A stretch of 64,000 nt of DNA from Paenibacillus taihuensis. GTDB lineage: Bacteria > Bacillota > Bacilli > Paenibacillales > Paenibacillaceae. The position numbers and the translations under genes are program-made. Position 1 is the stretch's first letter. Each line of letters begins with the position of its first letter. Below, piece by piece: positions 49,047 to 58,674 of the stretch. The notes beneath the pieces are model-generated. The model was not told the DNA's origin, made no database searches, and saw only the letters and a program-made list of their open reading frames with translations. The stretch spans positions 1-64,000 of the forward strand of contig NZ_QTTN01000034.1 of the NCBI RefSeq assembly GCF_003386535.1, given 5' to 3'.

Positions 49047-49715
49047 TTATTGTCTCCTCTCGGCTGCCTGCTGCAGCCTGTTCATCCACTCATCTATTGG
49101 TTCATTGCGGTCCAAGCCATACGCTGTCTCAGCCTCGGCTTGTGCTTCAACTAGCTCCTCCGCAGCTTGCCGCAATAGAATCGTTCGCCTTGCTTCATCT
49201 TTCACATGGGCTTGTACATGCACACGAAGCAGCCTAAGTCGTTCGACCAGCTCCTGATAGGCTGGCCCATATTGCTCCGCCAATCGCCGCCTCAATCGTG
49301 CAGTCAGCGCCGGACTTGCGCCGCCTGTCGTCACGGTGAGCAGCAGCTCGCCTTGCCTAACCGTTGCGGGCGTAACGAAGTCTCCCGTCTCACCGGCATC
49401 CGCAACATTAACAAGCACACCTTCACGTTCGCCAAAAACTGCAATTCTCTCATTCACTTCCCGCGAGTCGGTCGCTGCGAATAGAAGAAAAGCCCCGTGC
49501 AGGTCTTGTTCCTTGTATTCCCGCTGCACAAGGCCGATACACTCAGCATTCGCGAGCACTTTCAGCTCTTCAGTTATAATAGGTGCGATAACGACGACTT
49601 CGTCCGCCCCGCCTTCCAGCAGGCCGCGCACCTTGCGTACGGCAACTGCTCCGCCGCCAACGACGACGCAGCGCCGGCCTTTAAGCTTCACCATCATCGG
49701 ATAATAATCTCTCAT
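49047..49715 (-). CDS. Siroheme-synthesis dehydrogenase/ferrochelatase (precorrin-2 dehydrogenase type)
   Basis: A 222-residue protein of the SirC/YlnF/Met8 type that oxidises precorrin-2 to sirohydrochlorin; some members also insert iron. The N-terminal Rossmann domain has [21 protein letters not shown] and [31 protein letters not shown] follows. The C-terminal helical part is truncated in comparison with bifunctional enzymes, so ferrochelatase activity is uncertain. It lies between hemX and hemC, within the heme operon. Confidence 0.88.
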   Translation of the reverse strand: MRDYYPMMVKLKGRRCVVVGGGAVAVRKVRGLLEGGADEVVVIAPIITEELKVLANAECIGLVQREYKEQDLHGAFLLFAATDSREVNERIAVFGEREGVLVNVADAGETGDFVTPATVRQGELLLTVTTGGASPALTARLRRRLAEQYGPAYQELVERLRLLRVHVQAHVKDEARRTILLRQAAEELVEAQAEAETAYGLDRNEPIDEWMNRLQQAAERRQ

Positions 49716-49746
49716 AGCTTACGGCGATGCGCCCCTTTCGCTACCT

Positions 49747-50565
49747 CTACGACCAGCTGTGAAAATTCGAAGCTTGATTCATAAACACATTGAGCAGCAG
49801 AACGCCGTAGCTGATCAGATTGAGTCTGGCAAACTTCCAGCCAGCGCCGTCAAACCACCGATGCCTGAGCACATTCCAAATATAGATCGCAAGCGCGACG
49901 AATGACGTCAGCACCTTCGGGTCAATCAACAAGCTATAACGGCTTTCAACGAGAATCGATGCTACCGCAACCGCAAGCGATAGCATGAGCAGCGGCGTAC
50001 CAACGAGCGCTACCCGGAACATGAACCGATCCGCTACATCGAGACTCGGCATCCGTTGCATCTGCTTCGTCCACTGTTTACCTTTTAACCTTCTGAACAA
50101 GAACATATACATGCCTGAGAAAATAGCACTTAGCGTAAACGCCGTATACGCTAGAATCATGAGAATGACATGCAGGACCAGCATCTCATGCGCCAGCTCC
50201 CATCTCTCGAGCGAAGCGCCGGAACCGATGCCGAATAAATTGATCGTTATGACCGCGAAGCCGATAACATTGACGAAGAAAACGATAAGCTCCATTCGAA
50301 AAAAACGGCTCATCACTAAAGAAACCGTGATAAGCAGCCAAGAGAAGAGGAGCAAATATTCAAACAATGACAAGAAGGTCATGTCCAGGTGCGATATGAT
50401 TCGATGAATAATGAAGCCCGTTTGCAGCACCCAGACGAAAATAAGCAGCCCTGTTCCCAATTGTTTCGCTTGCCGATTTCGATCCACGAAATCGGAGAAG
50501 TAAAACAGAAGGCTCAGGGCATAAACATACAGCATTCCATCATAAAACCAGTTTTGGGTAACCAT
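49747..50565 (-). CDS. hemX: HemX/CcsA-like membrane protein
   Basis: HemX is a membrane protein that in B. subtilis lowers HemA abundance. The 272-residue product has eight or so membrane segments (MLYVYALSLLFYF, MLVLHVILMILAYTAFTLSA, LLMLSLAVAVASILV) and the CcsA-type cytochrome c assembly domain. It follows hemA by about 26 bases, as in B. subtilis hemAXCDBL. Its direct function is inferred from position. Confidence 0.88.
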   Translation of the reverse strand: MVTQNWFYDGMLYVYALSLLFYFSDFVDRNRQAKQLGTGLLIFVWVLQTGFIIHRIISHLDMTFLSLFEYLLLFSWLLITVSLVMSRFFRMELIVFFVNVIGFAVITINLFGIGSGASLERWELAHEMLVLHVILMILAYTAFTLSAIFSGMYMFLFRRLKGKQWTKQMQRMPSLDVADRFMFRVALVGTPLLMLSLAVAVASILVESRYSLLIDPKVLTSFVALAIYIWNVLRHRWFDGAGWKFARLNLISYGVLLLNVFMNQASNFHSWS

Positions 50566-50591
50566 AGGCGCCTCCGCAAACTTAGAACAAC

Positions 50592-51980
50592 TTATCTAGT
50601 AATCGCCGCTATTGCTCCTGTGCCAAGCGAAGGCAGCATATCTTTGGCAGCAGCTTTGATTTCGCTTTGCACGGCAGCCTGCTGCTGCTTAGCTTTGTTC
50701 TCGGTTTGTTCTAGCGTATCTTCGAGTGCGAATAATTTCACGAACATGTCCATCGCTTCGTCAGCCTTCTTCTCGCCGGCCATCTCTTTAATACGAAGGA
50801 TCGGATCATGCATCATCTGATTCACGATGCTCTTGGTTAGCTTCTGAATGATTTTGAGCTCCCGCTCGCCAAGATCAGGCAGCTTGTTCGCCAAGCTGTC
50901 CATCGTCTCCGCATGGATATCAGCGGCTTTCGTCTGCAGCGCACGAATGAGCGGTGCCACGCCAAGCGTCTTATACCATGTGCGATAAGCATCAAGCTCA
51001 GCTTGAATAAGTACTTCAATCTTCGCAGCCTCTTGACGGCGCTGCTCCATATTGCTCTCTACGATCCCTTCGAGATCGTCGATATCATACAGGAACACGT
51101 TTTCGACCGACGCGATCGCCGGGTCGAGGTCACGCGGAACGGCAATATCGATCATGAACAGCGGACGCGATTTGCGTTTCTGCATCGCAGCAGCCACTTG
51201 TTCACGCATAATGACATATCCGTCGGAGCCCGTCGAGCTGATGACGATATCCGTCTCATGCAGACGCGAGATCGCATCTGTCATCGAGAGCGGCGTTCCG
51301 TTAAATTTATCTGCAAGCTGTACGGCACGGTCATACGTGCGGTTTACGACAAAGACGCGGCTTGCGCCATTCGCATACAGATGCTTCGCAGTAAGCTCGC
51401 TCATTTTGCCGGCACCTACAATCATAATCGTCTTCCCGCCGAATTGGCCGAAAATCCGTTTGCCAAGCTCGACTGCCGCATAGCTGACCGAAACGGCAGC
51501 TTCACCGATTGCTGTATCGGAGTGCGCCTTCTTCGCAAGCGTGACAGCTTGCTTGAAGATCGAGTTGAACAACGTGCCTGTTGTTTTATGTTCTTGCGCA
51601 AGCGCAAAAGCATCCTTCACTTGACCTAAAATTTGCGTCTCGCCAATAACCATGGAATCAAGGCCGCAAGTAACGCGGAACAGATGATCGATCGCTTTCT
51701 CATCTTCATACATATATAAATCCGAGGTAAACTGCTGTCTCGGCGTATTAAACCATTTCTCCATAAAGCTGCGAATGTAATGGCCGCAAAGTGTAGGGCG
51801 ATCAACAACAGCGTATAGCTCTGTCCGGTTACAGGTCCCTACGATGACACATTCCATAATGCTCTTCGTTTGTTTCAGCTGCTTCAAAGCATCTGGCAAA
51901 TCTCGCTCAGCGAATGTAAACCGTTCCCGTACTTCAACAGGAGCCGTCCGGTAATTCAATCCGACAACGATAATGTGCAT
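50592..51980 (-). CDS. hemA: Glutamyl-tRNA reductase
   Basis: HemA reduces glutamyl-tRNA to glutamate-1-semialdehyde, the first committed step of heme synthesis. The 462-residue product has GLNYRTAPVEVRERF at the N-terminus, the catalytic Cys in IVGTCNRTELYA, the NADPH motif GAGKMSELTAKHL, and the C-terminal dimerisation domain. The ATG follows GGGCAGGTG. It is the first gene of the heme cluster and is preceded by an extended -10 promoter with an inverted repeat. Confidence 0.97.
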   Translation of the reverse strand: MHIIVVGLNYRTAPVEVRERFTFAERDLPDALKQLKQTKSIMECVIVGTCNRTELYAVVDRPTLCGHYIRSFMEKWFNTPRQQFTSDLYMYEDEKAIDHLFRVTCGLDSMVIGETQILGQVKDAFALAQEHKTTGTLFNSIFKQAVTLAKKAHSDTAIGEAAVSVSYAAVELGKRIFGQFGGKTIMIVGAGKMSELTAKHLYANGASRVFVVNRTYDRAVQLADKFNGTPLSMTDAISRLHETDIVISSTGSDGYVIMREQVAAAMQKRKSRPLFMIDIAVPRDLDPAIASVENVFLYDIDDLEGIVESNMEQRRQEAAKIEVLIQAELDAYRTWYKTLGVAPLIRALQTKAADIHAETMDSLANKLPDLGERELKIIQKLTKSIVNQMMHDPILRIKEMAGEKKADEAMDMFVKLFALEDTLEQTENKAKQQQAAVQSEIKAAAKDMLPSLGTGAIAAITR

Positions 51981-52019
51981 GCGCGTTCACCTGCCCTTCG
52001 ACATCATTTTTCATCAATT

Positions 52020-52046
52020 AGTATAGCACAGTAAGGCGAGCTATAC
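52020..52046 (-). promoter_or_regulatory. hemA promoter with inverted repeat
   Basis: On the minus strand an extended -10, TGCTATACT (52020-52028), lies about 40 bases before hemA. GTATAGC (52021-52027) and GCTATAC (52040-52046) form a perfect 7-bp inverted repeat with a 12-base spacer covering the -10, as an operator would. No clear -35 is seen. Confidence 0.5.
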
Positions 52047-52096
52047 CCCTGCAATTATGAAAATTATTTGAAAATCCTAATGGTTGCGCGGGAATA

Positions 52097-52127
52097 AAAA
52101 AAGACTGCGGATTTCTCCACAGTCTCT
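52097..52127 (-). terminator. Terminator after speD
   Basis: AGACTG.GGA pairs with TCC.CAGTCT on the minus strand (52102-52125), followed by TTTTTTT. Confidence 0.88.
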
Positions 52128-52149
52128 TTACTATCCGATCAAAGAAATG

Positions 52150-52548
52150 CTACACAAGCTCTACTTGCTTCATGTCAGCTTCAACGACTTGCAGCTCACC
52201 CATACCGCGAACAAGCTTCTTAGCGTGCATTACTTTTGGTTTCAATACAGACATCATGTAGTCGATCGCAAGCTGCGGATCAACTGTTTCTCCACATGTA
52301 TAACAATCAAGAGCAGCGAAACCTCTCTCAGGATACGTGTGAATGGAAAGATGACTTTCTGACAGCAGTACGAGCACAGTTGCACCTTGTGGTTCAAATT
52401 GTTTTGCCTGCACAGAAAGTACGGTTGCACCGCACGCTTCAGCAGCTTCTACCATTTGGGCTTGTAAAAATTCCGCGTTGTTGAGCAGGTCAAAATCTAC
52501 ACCCCAAGTGTCAACAGCAACGTGTCTTCCGAAAGTTGAGTATTCCAT
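52150..52548 (-). CDS. speD: S-adenosylmethionine decarboxylase proenzyme
   Basis: SpeD decarboxylates SAM to supply aminopropyl groups for spermidine. The ATG at 52548 (MEYSTFGRHVAVDTWG) gives 132 residues of the short prokaryotic class. It has the self-cleavage site LLSESHLSIHTYPE, where the Ser becomes the pyruvoyl group, and CGETVDPQLAIDYMMS with the catalytic Cys. A further upstream part of the frame overlaps the leader and is not family-like. It lies between hemA and an unknown gene and is preceded by a structured leader. Confidence 0.95.
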   Translation of the reverse strand: MEYSTFGRHVAVDTWGVDFDLLNNAEFLQAQMVEAAEACGATVLSVQAKQFEPQGATVLVLLSESHLSIHTYPERGFAALDCYTCGETVDPQLAIDYMMSVLKPKVMHAKKLVRGMGELQVVEADMKQVELV

Positions 52549-52598
52549 CTTTCGGTTCCCCCTTCCTAGGAATAAAATGTTTTGTAATTTCATCCGCT

Positions 52599-52673
52599 AG
52601 GACCTACGTCATTCACTGCCCGAGGGACTTTCCGCTCGCAACATTACCATGTCCTGAGTGAATCCTGGTTCCT
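52599..52673 (-). ncRNA. Structured leader RNA of speD, possible pseudoknot
   Basis: On the minus strand AGGA(A)CC/GGTCCT (52667-52673 with 52599-52604) and ATTCACT/AGTGAAT (52657-52663 with 52611-52617) enclose GGAC (52651-52654), CGAG (52635-52638), GTCC (52625-52628) and CTCG (52621-52624). GGAC/GTCC and CGAG/CTCG interlock in a-b-a'-b' order, an H-type pseudoknot. The element is 50 bases before the speD start. I do not match it to a known riboswitch. Confidence 0.5.
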
Positions 52674-52695
52674 AATTGTCTTTGCAACGAAAATA

Positions 52696-52724
52696 AAAAT
52701 AACATCTATCACCCAGAAATGCAA
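52696..52724 (-). promoter_or_regulatory. Candidate sigma-A promoter of speD
   Basis: TTGCAT (52719-52724) and TATTTT (52696-52701) are separated by exactly 17 bases on the minus strand. Transcription would start near 52690, so the leader would be about 140 bases and contain the structured element. Confidence 0.5.
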
Positions 52725-52833
52725 CAGTTTTTTTTGGAATATTTTTTTGGACCATGCTGCGCAAATTCCACTTTTCAACGTATGTTCGAACTGGACTTTT
52801 TGTGTGCGCCCTTACTCGTCCAAGCGCAATAAA

Positions 52834-52858
52834 AAAAGCCGCATTTCTGCGGCTTTCA
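52834..52858 (-). terminator. Terminator after the unknown gene upstream of speD
   Basis: AAAGCCGCAG pairs with a matching CTGCGGCTTT-type arm (GCCGCA/TGCGGC) and is followed by seven T on the minus strand. Confidence 0.88.
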
Positions 52859-52881
52859 GAGGTTCAATTATGAATTGTTTT

Positions 52882-53472
52882 TTAAGCTTCGAGCTTAAAC
52901 AAATTGCGCGAATATAGAGCTAGGCGTTCATCGATAATAGCGATTTGTTCTTTATCTTTGCATTGATTCCGCAAATCGAGCAGCTGGTTGATCGCGCCGC
53001 GCGCGACTTCGATCTCCTTCTCCACATCCATAATACGAAACGCTGCTTCGAGCTGGCCAACCGTGTCTTTGAATTCAAAGACGACTCTTGATTCACCACC
53101 GCGAATTTCGACAATTTTGCGAACAGTACCTTCAGTATAATGATAGGTCATCGTGTAGTTCGGATAAATACGGTTAACGATTGCATCGCCGCGGAATACG
53201 GATACCGCTTTGCGCATTGCGTTCGTAAGCTTCGGATGCATAATGCGGCAGGATAGCTCGCATTCGAACCGATCTTGGTCACGCTCGAAAGTAAGGCGGA
53301 CTTCTTCTTGTCCTGCGTCGTCCTCGAGAACCACCTCGTGATTGCCGTTATCCAGCACCCTCACTTGTTGTTTAATGTGCTGGTCTTCAAAAAACCGGAC
53401 AAATCCCGCCATCTCTTCAGCCGTTAATTGCAGAGAAGCTTTGACATACTCTGTGGCTATCCGCTGAGCCAT
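52882..53472 (-). CDS. Uncharacterised protein, possibly lineage-specific
   Basis: A 196-residue soluble protein I cannot assign. It starts with an ATG after GAGGAG at ideal spacing, so it is surely translated. No signal peptide, membrane segment or catalytic motif is visible. The N-terminal half is rich in beta-type alternation (EVVLEDDAGQEEVRLTFERD, YPNYTMTYHYTEGTVRKIVEI), and the C-terminal about 60 residues are helical and charged (VEKEIEVARGAINQLLDLRNQ), perhaps a coiled coil. Its own terminator follows. It stands between engB and speD, away from any functional partner; function unknown. Confidence 0.75.
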   Translation of the reverse strand: MAQRIATEYVKASLQLTAEEMAGFVRFFEDQHIKQQVRVLDNGNHEVVLEDDAGQEEVRLTFERDQDRFECELSCRIMHPKLTNAMRKAVSVFRGDAIVNRIYPNYTMTYHYTEGTVRKIVEIRGGESRVVFEFKDTVGQLEAAFRIMDVEKEIEVARGAINQLLDLRNQCKDKEQIAIIDERLALYSRNLFKLEA

Positions 53473-53638
53473 AAAAATCTCCTCAATTCTTTAAAGTAAC
53501 GCATTTGTAAATCTTCTTGCTTACCTATATTATACCTGATCGATTTGCTTTATTCCTGCGCGCCAGCCGCGATATTCTCGCATATTTCTGAATAATCAAG
53601 GAGATTTTACGAAGAGTCCACGATTTTATGCGTTATCC

Positions 53639-54298
53639 TCACTTTTCGAGTGAAACTTCTGCGGTTTCTTCTGCTTCTTCGGCTTCATGCGCTTCTGCGG
53701 CTTCTGCCTTCGCTTCCTCGATTGTCGTGTTTATTAAGGCCCACAGCTCGTCGCGGCCAAGTCCAGTCTCTGAGGAGAAGAGTACATGGCGGTCTGCCGG
53801 ATGGAAACCGAGCGATGTCTTAATCATCTTCACATGCTTATCCCACTTGCTTCTAGGGATCTTATCCGCCTTCGTCGTTACGACGCAGACGGGAATTTCA
53901 TAATGCTTCAGCCAGTCGTACATGAGAATGTCGTCCTTGGACGGCTCGTGACGGATATCAATGATGAGCAGCACCATGCGAAGCGGTTCGCGGTCGTTCA
54001 AGAACGTCTCGATCATTTGACCGAACTGTTGGCGCTGCACTTTCGATACTTTGGCATAACCATAACCGGGAAAATCGACGAGATAGACCTGGTCGTTCAC
54101 ACGGTAATAGTTAAGCTGTTGGGTTTTGCCTGGCTGCGCGCTTGTTCGCGCGAGGCCTTTGCGGTTAATCATCCGGTTAATGAGCGATGATTTGCCGACA
54201 TTGGAACGCCCTGCCAGAGCGAACTCCGGCAAGGCATCCACAGGGTATTGATCAGGCCTTACGGCACTGATGACGAATTCAACGTTAGTAATTTTCAC
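53639..54298 (-). CDS. engB: Ribosome biogenesis GTPase YsxC/EngB
   Basis: EngB is an essential GTPase in 50S assembly. The 219-residue product has G1 [12 protein letters not shown]3 [11 protein letters not shown], and G4 TKADKI, with [15 protein letters not shown] before G3. The C-terminal about 30 residues are a Glu/Ala-rich acidic tail that is longer than in B. subtilis. The start is a GTG. It lies 38 bases after lon, in the conserved lonB-lon-ysxC order. Confidence 0.96.
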   Translation of the reverse strand: MKITNVEFVISAVRPDQYPVDALPEFALAGRSNVGKSSLINRMINRKGLARTSAQPGKTQQLNYYRVNDQVYLVDFPGYGYAKVSKVQRQQFGQMIETFLNDREPLRMVLLIIDIRHEPSKDDILMYDWLKHYEIPVCVVTTKADKIPRSKWDKHVKMIKTSLGFHPADRHVLFSSETGLGRDELWALINTTIEEAKAEAAEAHEAEEAEETAEVSLEK

Positions 54299-54336
54299 TT
54301 AGGGTAACCTGCTTTCTTCAAACGAAACGGTTGCTC

Positions 54337-56730
54337 TCACTGATGAAGGACAGATCCAGCTTCCGTTTCCACATGATGCGCCTGATGCACAGGCGTCTCT
54401 GCCTTCGCTTCATGAAGCGCGTGCTTAAGCACTTCGTCCATCGAGCTGACAGGGACAAATTCCAGATCGTTCTTCACGCTGTCCGGGATGTCGCGCAGGT
54501 CACGCTCATTCTCCTTCGGCATTAGCACTTTCCGGATGCCGGCGCGGTGCGCGGCTAGCGATTTCTCCTTCAGCCCGCCAATTGGAAGCACGCGGCCGCG
54601 AAGCGTAATCTCGCCAGTCATCGCCACTTCCTTATTCACATACCGATTGGTCAGTGCAGAGATGAGGGCTGTCGCCATCGTAATGCCTGCAGAAGGACCG
54701 TCCTTCGGAATCGCGCCTTCCGGAATGTGAATATGAATATCGTACTTCTCATGGAATTTCGGGTCGATGCCGAGCTCTTCCGCACGTGAGCGCGTATAGC
54801 TGAACGCCGCTTGTGCCGATTCCTTCATAACATCGCCGAGCTTACCGGTTAACGTCAGCTTGCCGCTGCCTGGCAGCACCGTCACCTCGATGACAAGCGT
54901 ATCGCCGCCGACTTCAGTCCATGCCAAACCGGTAACCGCCCCGATCTGATCTTCCGCCTCCGCCATGCCATAGCGGAACTTCGATGGTCCGAGCCATTCC
55001 TTCACTCGGGCAGAATCGACGTCAATCGAACTTGTATCTGTATCCGTTACGATCGCCTTTGCAGCCTTCCGGCAAAGCGCCGCGATCTGCTGCTCCAAGT
55101 TCCGTACACCAGACTCCCGTGTATACTCGCGGATAACTTGCAGCAGGCTGTCCTCGCTAATGTTCACCTGCTCATCGGACAGACCATGCTCGCGCTTTTG
55201 CTTCGGCAGCAAGTAACGATTCGCAATTTGCAGCTTCTCAAGCTCCGTGTAGCCCGGAATGTACAGCACTTCCATCCGGTCGAGCAGCGGTCTTGGAATG
55301 TTGTGAATGACGTTCGCTGTCGTTACGAACATGACATTGGATAGATCGAACGGCACTTCGATGAAGTGGTCGCTGAATGTGCTGTTCTGCTCTGGATCGA
55401 GCACTTCGAGCAGCGCCGAAGCCGGGTCGCCCCGGAAGTCCTGCGCCATCTTATCGATCTCATCCAGCAGGAACACCGGATTGAGCGAGCCCGCTGTCTT
55501 CATGCCTTGAATGATACGGCCGGGCATTGCGCCGACATAGGTCCGGCGGTGACCGCGAATCTCGGCTTCATCCCGAACGCCGCCGAGCGAAATTCGGACG
55601 AACTCGCGATTAAGCGACTTGGCAATGGAACGGGCAATCGATGTTTTACCGACACCCGGAGGGCCGACGAGACACAGAATCGGGCCTTTCATCTTCTTCA
55701 CGAGCTGCTGAACCGCCAAGTATTCCAGTACGCGCTCTTTCGGTTTTTCCAGACCGTAATGATCCTCATTCAGAATCGTTTCCGCATGGTTCACATCGAG
55801 GTCGTCCTCGGTCTTCTTGTTCCAAGGCAAGGAGAGTAGCCAATCAATATAATTGCGGATGACACCGCCCTCTGCGGACGTCGATGGCATCTTCTCGAGC
55901 CGGTCGATTTCTTTCTCGACCTTCTCTTTCACTTTATCCGGAATGCCGGATTCGGCCATTTGCGTACGAAGCTCTTCCGCTTCGCCGGCACGGCCTTCCT
56001 TCTCGCCGAGCTCCTTCTGGATCGCCTTCATCTGCTCGCGCAAATAATATTCCTTCTGCGTCTTCTCCATCTGCTTCTTGACGCGCTGGCTGATCTTACG
56101 TTCGAGCTCAAGCACCTCGCGCTCATTGTTCAGAATGTCGAGCAGACGTTCTAGCCGCTCGCGCACATCAATCGTCTCGAGGATATCCTGCTTATCCTTG
56201 ATCTTCAGCGACAAATGACTGGAGATCACATCGGCCAAGCGGCCTGGCTCATCGATGTCCGATACCGCCGCAAGCGTCTCCGGCGTCACCTTCTTGGACA
56301 AGTTGATATAATGCTCGAACTGATTGAGCACTGTCCGCATGAGCGCATCGATCTCCGGATCGGTCGATTCCGACTCCGGCAGCTCCTTGATCGACACTTC
56401 GTAAAATTCATCATTCGGCACGTAATCCACAATCTCGGCACGAACGACGCCTTCCACGAGCACACGAATCGTACCGTTTGGCAGCTTGAGCATCTGTCGT
56501 ACCCGCGCTACCGTGCCCACTCGGAAAATATCTTCTTGGGTCGGCTCTTCAATATTCACTTCTGACTGCGAACATAGCAAAATCATATGATCGTCCAGCA
56601 TTGCGCGATCGAGCGCGCGTACTGATTTCTCCCTGCCTACATCCAGATGAAGTACCATGCTGGGGTATACAAGCAGCCCCCGTAGCGGCAGCAGGGGCAG
56701 ACGACGACCTTTCCATTTAGCAGGTCCCAT
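54337..56730 (-). CDS. lon: ATP-dependent protease Lon (LonA)
   Basis: Lon degrades misfolded and regulatory proteins. The ATG at 56730 ([18 protein letters not shown]) follows GGAGGTG and gives 797 residues. The N-terminal substrate domain is followed by a coiled coil, Walker [14 protein letters not shown], Walker [10 protein letters not shown], and the proteolytic domain with the catalytic Ser in [10 protein letters not shown] and a Lys in the [14 protein letters not shown] region. It lies beside lonB, as in B. subtilis. Confidence 0.98.
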   Translation of the reverse strand: MGPAKWKGRRLPLLPLRGLLVYPSMVLHLDVGREKSVRALDRAMLDDHMILLCSQSEVNIEEPTQEDIFRVGTVARVRQMLKLPNGTIRVLVEGVVRAEIVDYVPNDEFYEVSIKELPESESTDPEIDALMRTVLNQFEHYINLSKKVTPETLAAVSDIDEPGRLADVISSHLSLKIKDKQDILETIDVRERLERLLDILNNEREVLELERKISQRVKKQMEKTQKEYYLREQMKAIQKELGEKEGRAGEAEELRTQMAESGIPDKVKEKVEKEIDRLEKMPSTSAEGGVIRNYIDWLLSLPWNKKTEDDLDVNHAETILNEDHYGLEKPKERVLEYLAVQQLVKKMKGPILCLVGPPGVGKTSIARSIAKSLNREFVRISLGGVRDEAEIRGHRRTYVGAMPGRIIQGMKTAGSLNPVFLLDEIDKMAQDFRGDPASALLEVLDPEQNSTFSDHFIEVPFDLSNVMFVTTANVIHNIPRPLLDRMEVLYIPGYTELEKLQIANRYLLPKQKREHGLSDEQVNISEDSLLQVIREYTRESGVRNLEQQIAALCRKAAKAIVTDTDTSSIDVDSARVKEWLGPSKFRYGMAEAEDQIGAVTGLAWTEVGGDTLVIEVTVLPGSGKLTLTGKLGDVMKESAQAAFSYTRSRAEELGIDPKFHEKYDIHIHIPEGAIPKDGPSAGITMATALISALTNRYVNKEVAMTGEITLRGRVLPIGGLKEKSLAAHRAGIRKVLMPKENERDLRDIPDSVKNDLEFVPVSSMDEVLKHALHEAKAETPVHQAHHVETEAGSVLHQ

Positions 56731-56767
56731 TCCAGCACCTCCGTCTATGAAGCTTCTCATCGAACTT

Positions 56768-56795
56768 TCAAAGGCCGATGGGTATCGGCCTTTTT
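56768..56795. terminator. Hairpin between lonB and lon
   Basis: AAAGGCCGAT pairs with ATCGGCCTTT around GGGT. The T-run is better on the plus strand; on the minus strand it may terminate lonB. Confidence 0.55.
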
Positions 56796-56817
56796 ATATG
56801 AGCTTTTATCCATTTTA

Positions 56818-58527
56818 TCACTGAGCGGAATCCGCCTGCAAATAAGGGAGGCCTGTTGCGATAAAAACATCAGCAGCCGGCGATGGCGCGGCAGCCGGAA
56901 CAGCCGACTCTTCCGCCCCAAACACATGCTTGAACACCTCTTCGACATGGTCGACCGGGATCACTTGCACCCCTTGCAGCTCGGCAAAAATCGCCTGCCA
57001 GTTCTCGCGCGGAATGATGACCGTATCCGCACCAGCCTGGAACGCCGCTTCAACCTTGGCAAGCACGCCGCCTACCGGCTTCACATTGCCATGAATGCTC
57101 ATCTCGCCTGTCATGGCGAGCTTATTGCTAATCGGCACTCCTCTGATGGCCGAGGCGATTGCAGTTGCCATCGCAATACCTGCAGATGGTCCGTCAATCG
57201 GCGTGCCGCCCGGAAAATTAATATGTAAATCGTAGTTTTCCGGCTTCATCCCCATACGGCGCAGCACGGTCAGCACGTTCTCAATCGAGCCCTTCGCCAT
57301 GCTTTTGCGGCGAAGCGTGCGGCTGCTGCCCCCGCCAAGCTCTTCTTCATCCACGACGCCGGTAATCGTGTATACCCCTTTGCCTGCTCTTGCTCCAATC
57401 GCGCTTACTTCGATCTCAAGCAGCGTACCCATATTCGGTCCGTACACAGCCAGTCCGTTCACGAAACCGATCTGCGGTGCCGTTGGCACTTTGCGGTCCG
57501 GGCGCGGCGGAATCTGACTGCTGTTCACGACCCACTCGATATCGGCCGCGTTGATTGTCTCACGCTTCTCGGACAGCGCAAGTCCTGCAGCCAGCTGAAT
57601 AATATTGACGGCTTCGCGCCCGTTCGTCGCATAGCGAGTGATCACGTCAATGGCCTCTTGGGATGGAGGCATGCCAATCTTCTTCAGCGCATTCTCGGCA
57701 ATTTGCGATATTTCATCCGGCAGCAGCGGACGGAAATAAATTTCCATACATCTGGACCGCAGCGCAGGCGGGAGCTCTTGCGGCGAACGCGTCGTTGCAC
57801 CAACGAGGCGGAAATCAGCCGGCAAGCCATTTTGAAAAATATCGTGAATATACATCGGAATGCTGTTGTCCTCGGAATTGTAATAGGCGCTCTCGAGGTA
57901 CACCTTGCGGTCTTCAAGTACTTTTAACAACTTATTCATTTGAATCGGATGCAATTCACCAATTTCATCAATAAACAGCATGCCGCCATGCGCCTTCGTT
58001 ACTGCGCCCGGCTTCGGCTGCGGAATGCCCGCAACGCCCATCGCGCCGGCTCCTTGATAGATCGGATCATGCACCGATCCGATGAGCGGATCTGCAATAC
58101 CGCGTTCGTCGAAACGAGCGGTTGTCGCATCGATCTCCGTAAACTTCGCATCCTGCTGAAAAGGTGATGCTGGATTCTTCTTCGCTTCCTCCAGCACAAC
58201 GCGCGCAGCTGCAGTCTTACCAACACCCGGCGGTCCATAAATAATGACATGCTGCGGATTCGCACTGCACATCGCCGCCTTCAGCGCGCGCAGTCCATCC
58301 CGCTGCCCGACAATGTCGTTAATCGTCTGCGGCCGCGTCTTCTCCGACAATGGCTTGGTAAGCGAGACAGAACGCAGCTTGCGCAGCTTATCCATCTCCT
58401 TGCGCGACTCACGGTCTACGGCCGTCCGGTTCGTCTTCTGATTGCGAAGCAGGTTCCAGAAATACAGGCCGATGACAATAGCAAAAAACACTTGAATAAA
58501 CATCAAAATCAAACTTAAGTTACTCAT
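56818..58527 (-). CDS. lonB: Membrane-anchored Lon-like protease LonB
   Basis: LonB is the sporulation-associated Lon paralogue of Firmicutes. The 569-residue product has one N-terminal membrane segment (SLILMFIQVFFAIVIGLYFW), a AAA+ module with Walker [14 protein letters not shown] and FIDEIGELHP, and the Lon-type protease domain with TPIDGPSAGIAMATA and GGVLAKVEAAFQAG. The start follows GAGGAG. It is between ispG and lon; in B. subtilis lonB is forespore-expressed. Confidence 0.95.
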   Translation of the reverse strand: MSNLSLILMFIQVFFAIVIGLYFWNLLRNQKTNRTAVDRESRKEMDKLRKLRSVSLTKPLSEKTRPQTINDIVGQRDGLRALKAAMCSANPQHVIIYGPPGVGKTAAARVVLEEAKKNPASPFQQDAKFTEIDATTARFDERGIADPLIGSVHDPIYQGAGAMGVAGIPQPKPGAVTKAHGGMLFIDEIGELHPIQMNKLLKVLEDRKVYLESAYYNSEDNSIPMYIHDIFQNGLPADFRLVGATTRSPQELPPALRSRCMEIYFRPLLPDEISQIAENALKKIGMPPSQEAIDVITRYATNGREAVNIIQLAAGLALSEKRETINAADIEWVVNSSQIPPRPDRKVPTAPQIGFVNGLAVYGPNMGTLLEIEVSAIGARAGKGVYTITGVVDEEELGGGSSRTLRRKSMAKGSIENVLTVLRRMGMKPENYDLHINFPGGTPIDGPSAGIAMATAIASAIRGVPISNKLAMTGEMSIHGNVKPVGGVLAKVEAAFQAGADTVIIPRENWQAIFAELQGVQVIPVDHVEEVFKHVFGAEESAVPAAAPSPAADVFIATGLPYLQADSAQ

Positions 58528-58588
58528 AACGATTACTCCTCTCTAAAAGAAAGAAACGGCTTTTACGCCGCCGCTTCCCCTTTACGAA

Positions 58589-58642
58589 AAAAATCCGGCT
58601 GTAAGGGGCTCATACTGTTCAGTATTGCCCCCCGCCGGATGG
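58589..58642 (-). terminator. Terminator after ispG
   Basis: On the minus strand ATCCGGC pairs with GCCGGAT around an inner AATACTGAACAGTAT stem, followed by TTTTTT. Confidence 0.85.
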
Positions 58643-58674
58643 AATAATCGCTCTATTCACGTAAAGTTTGCTGC

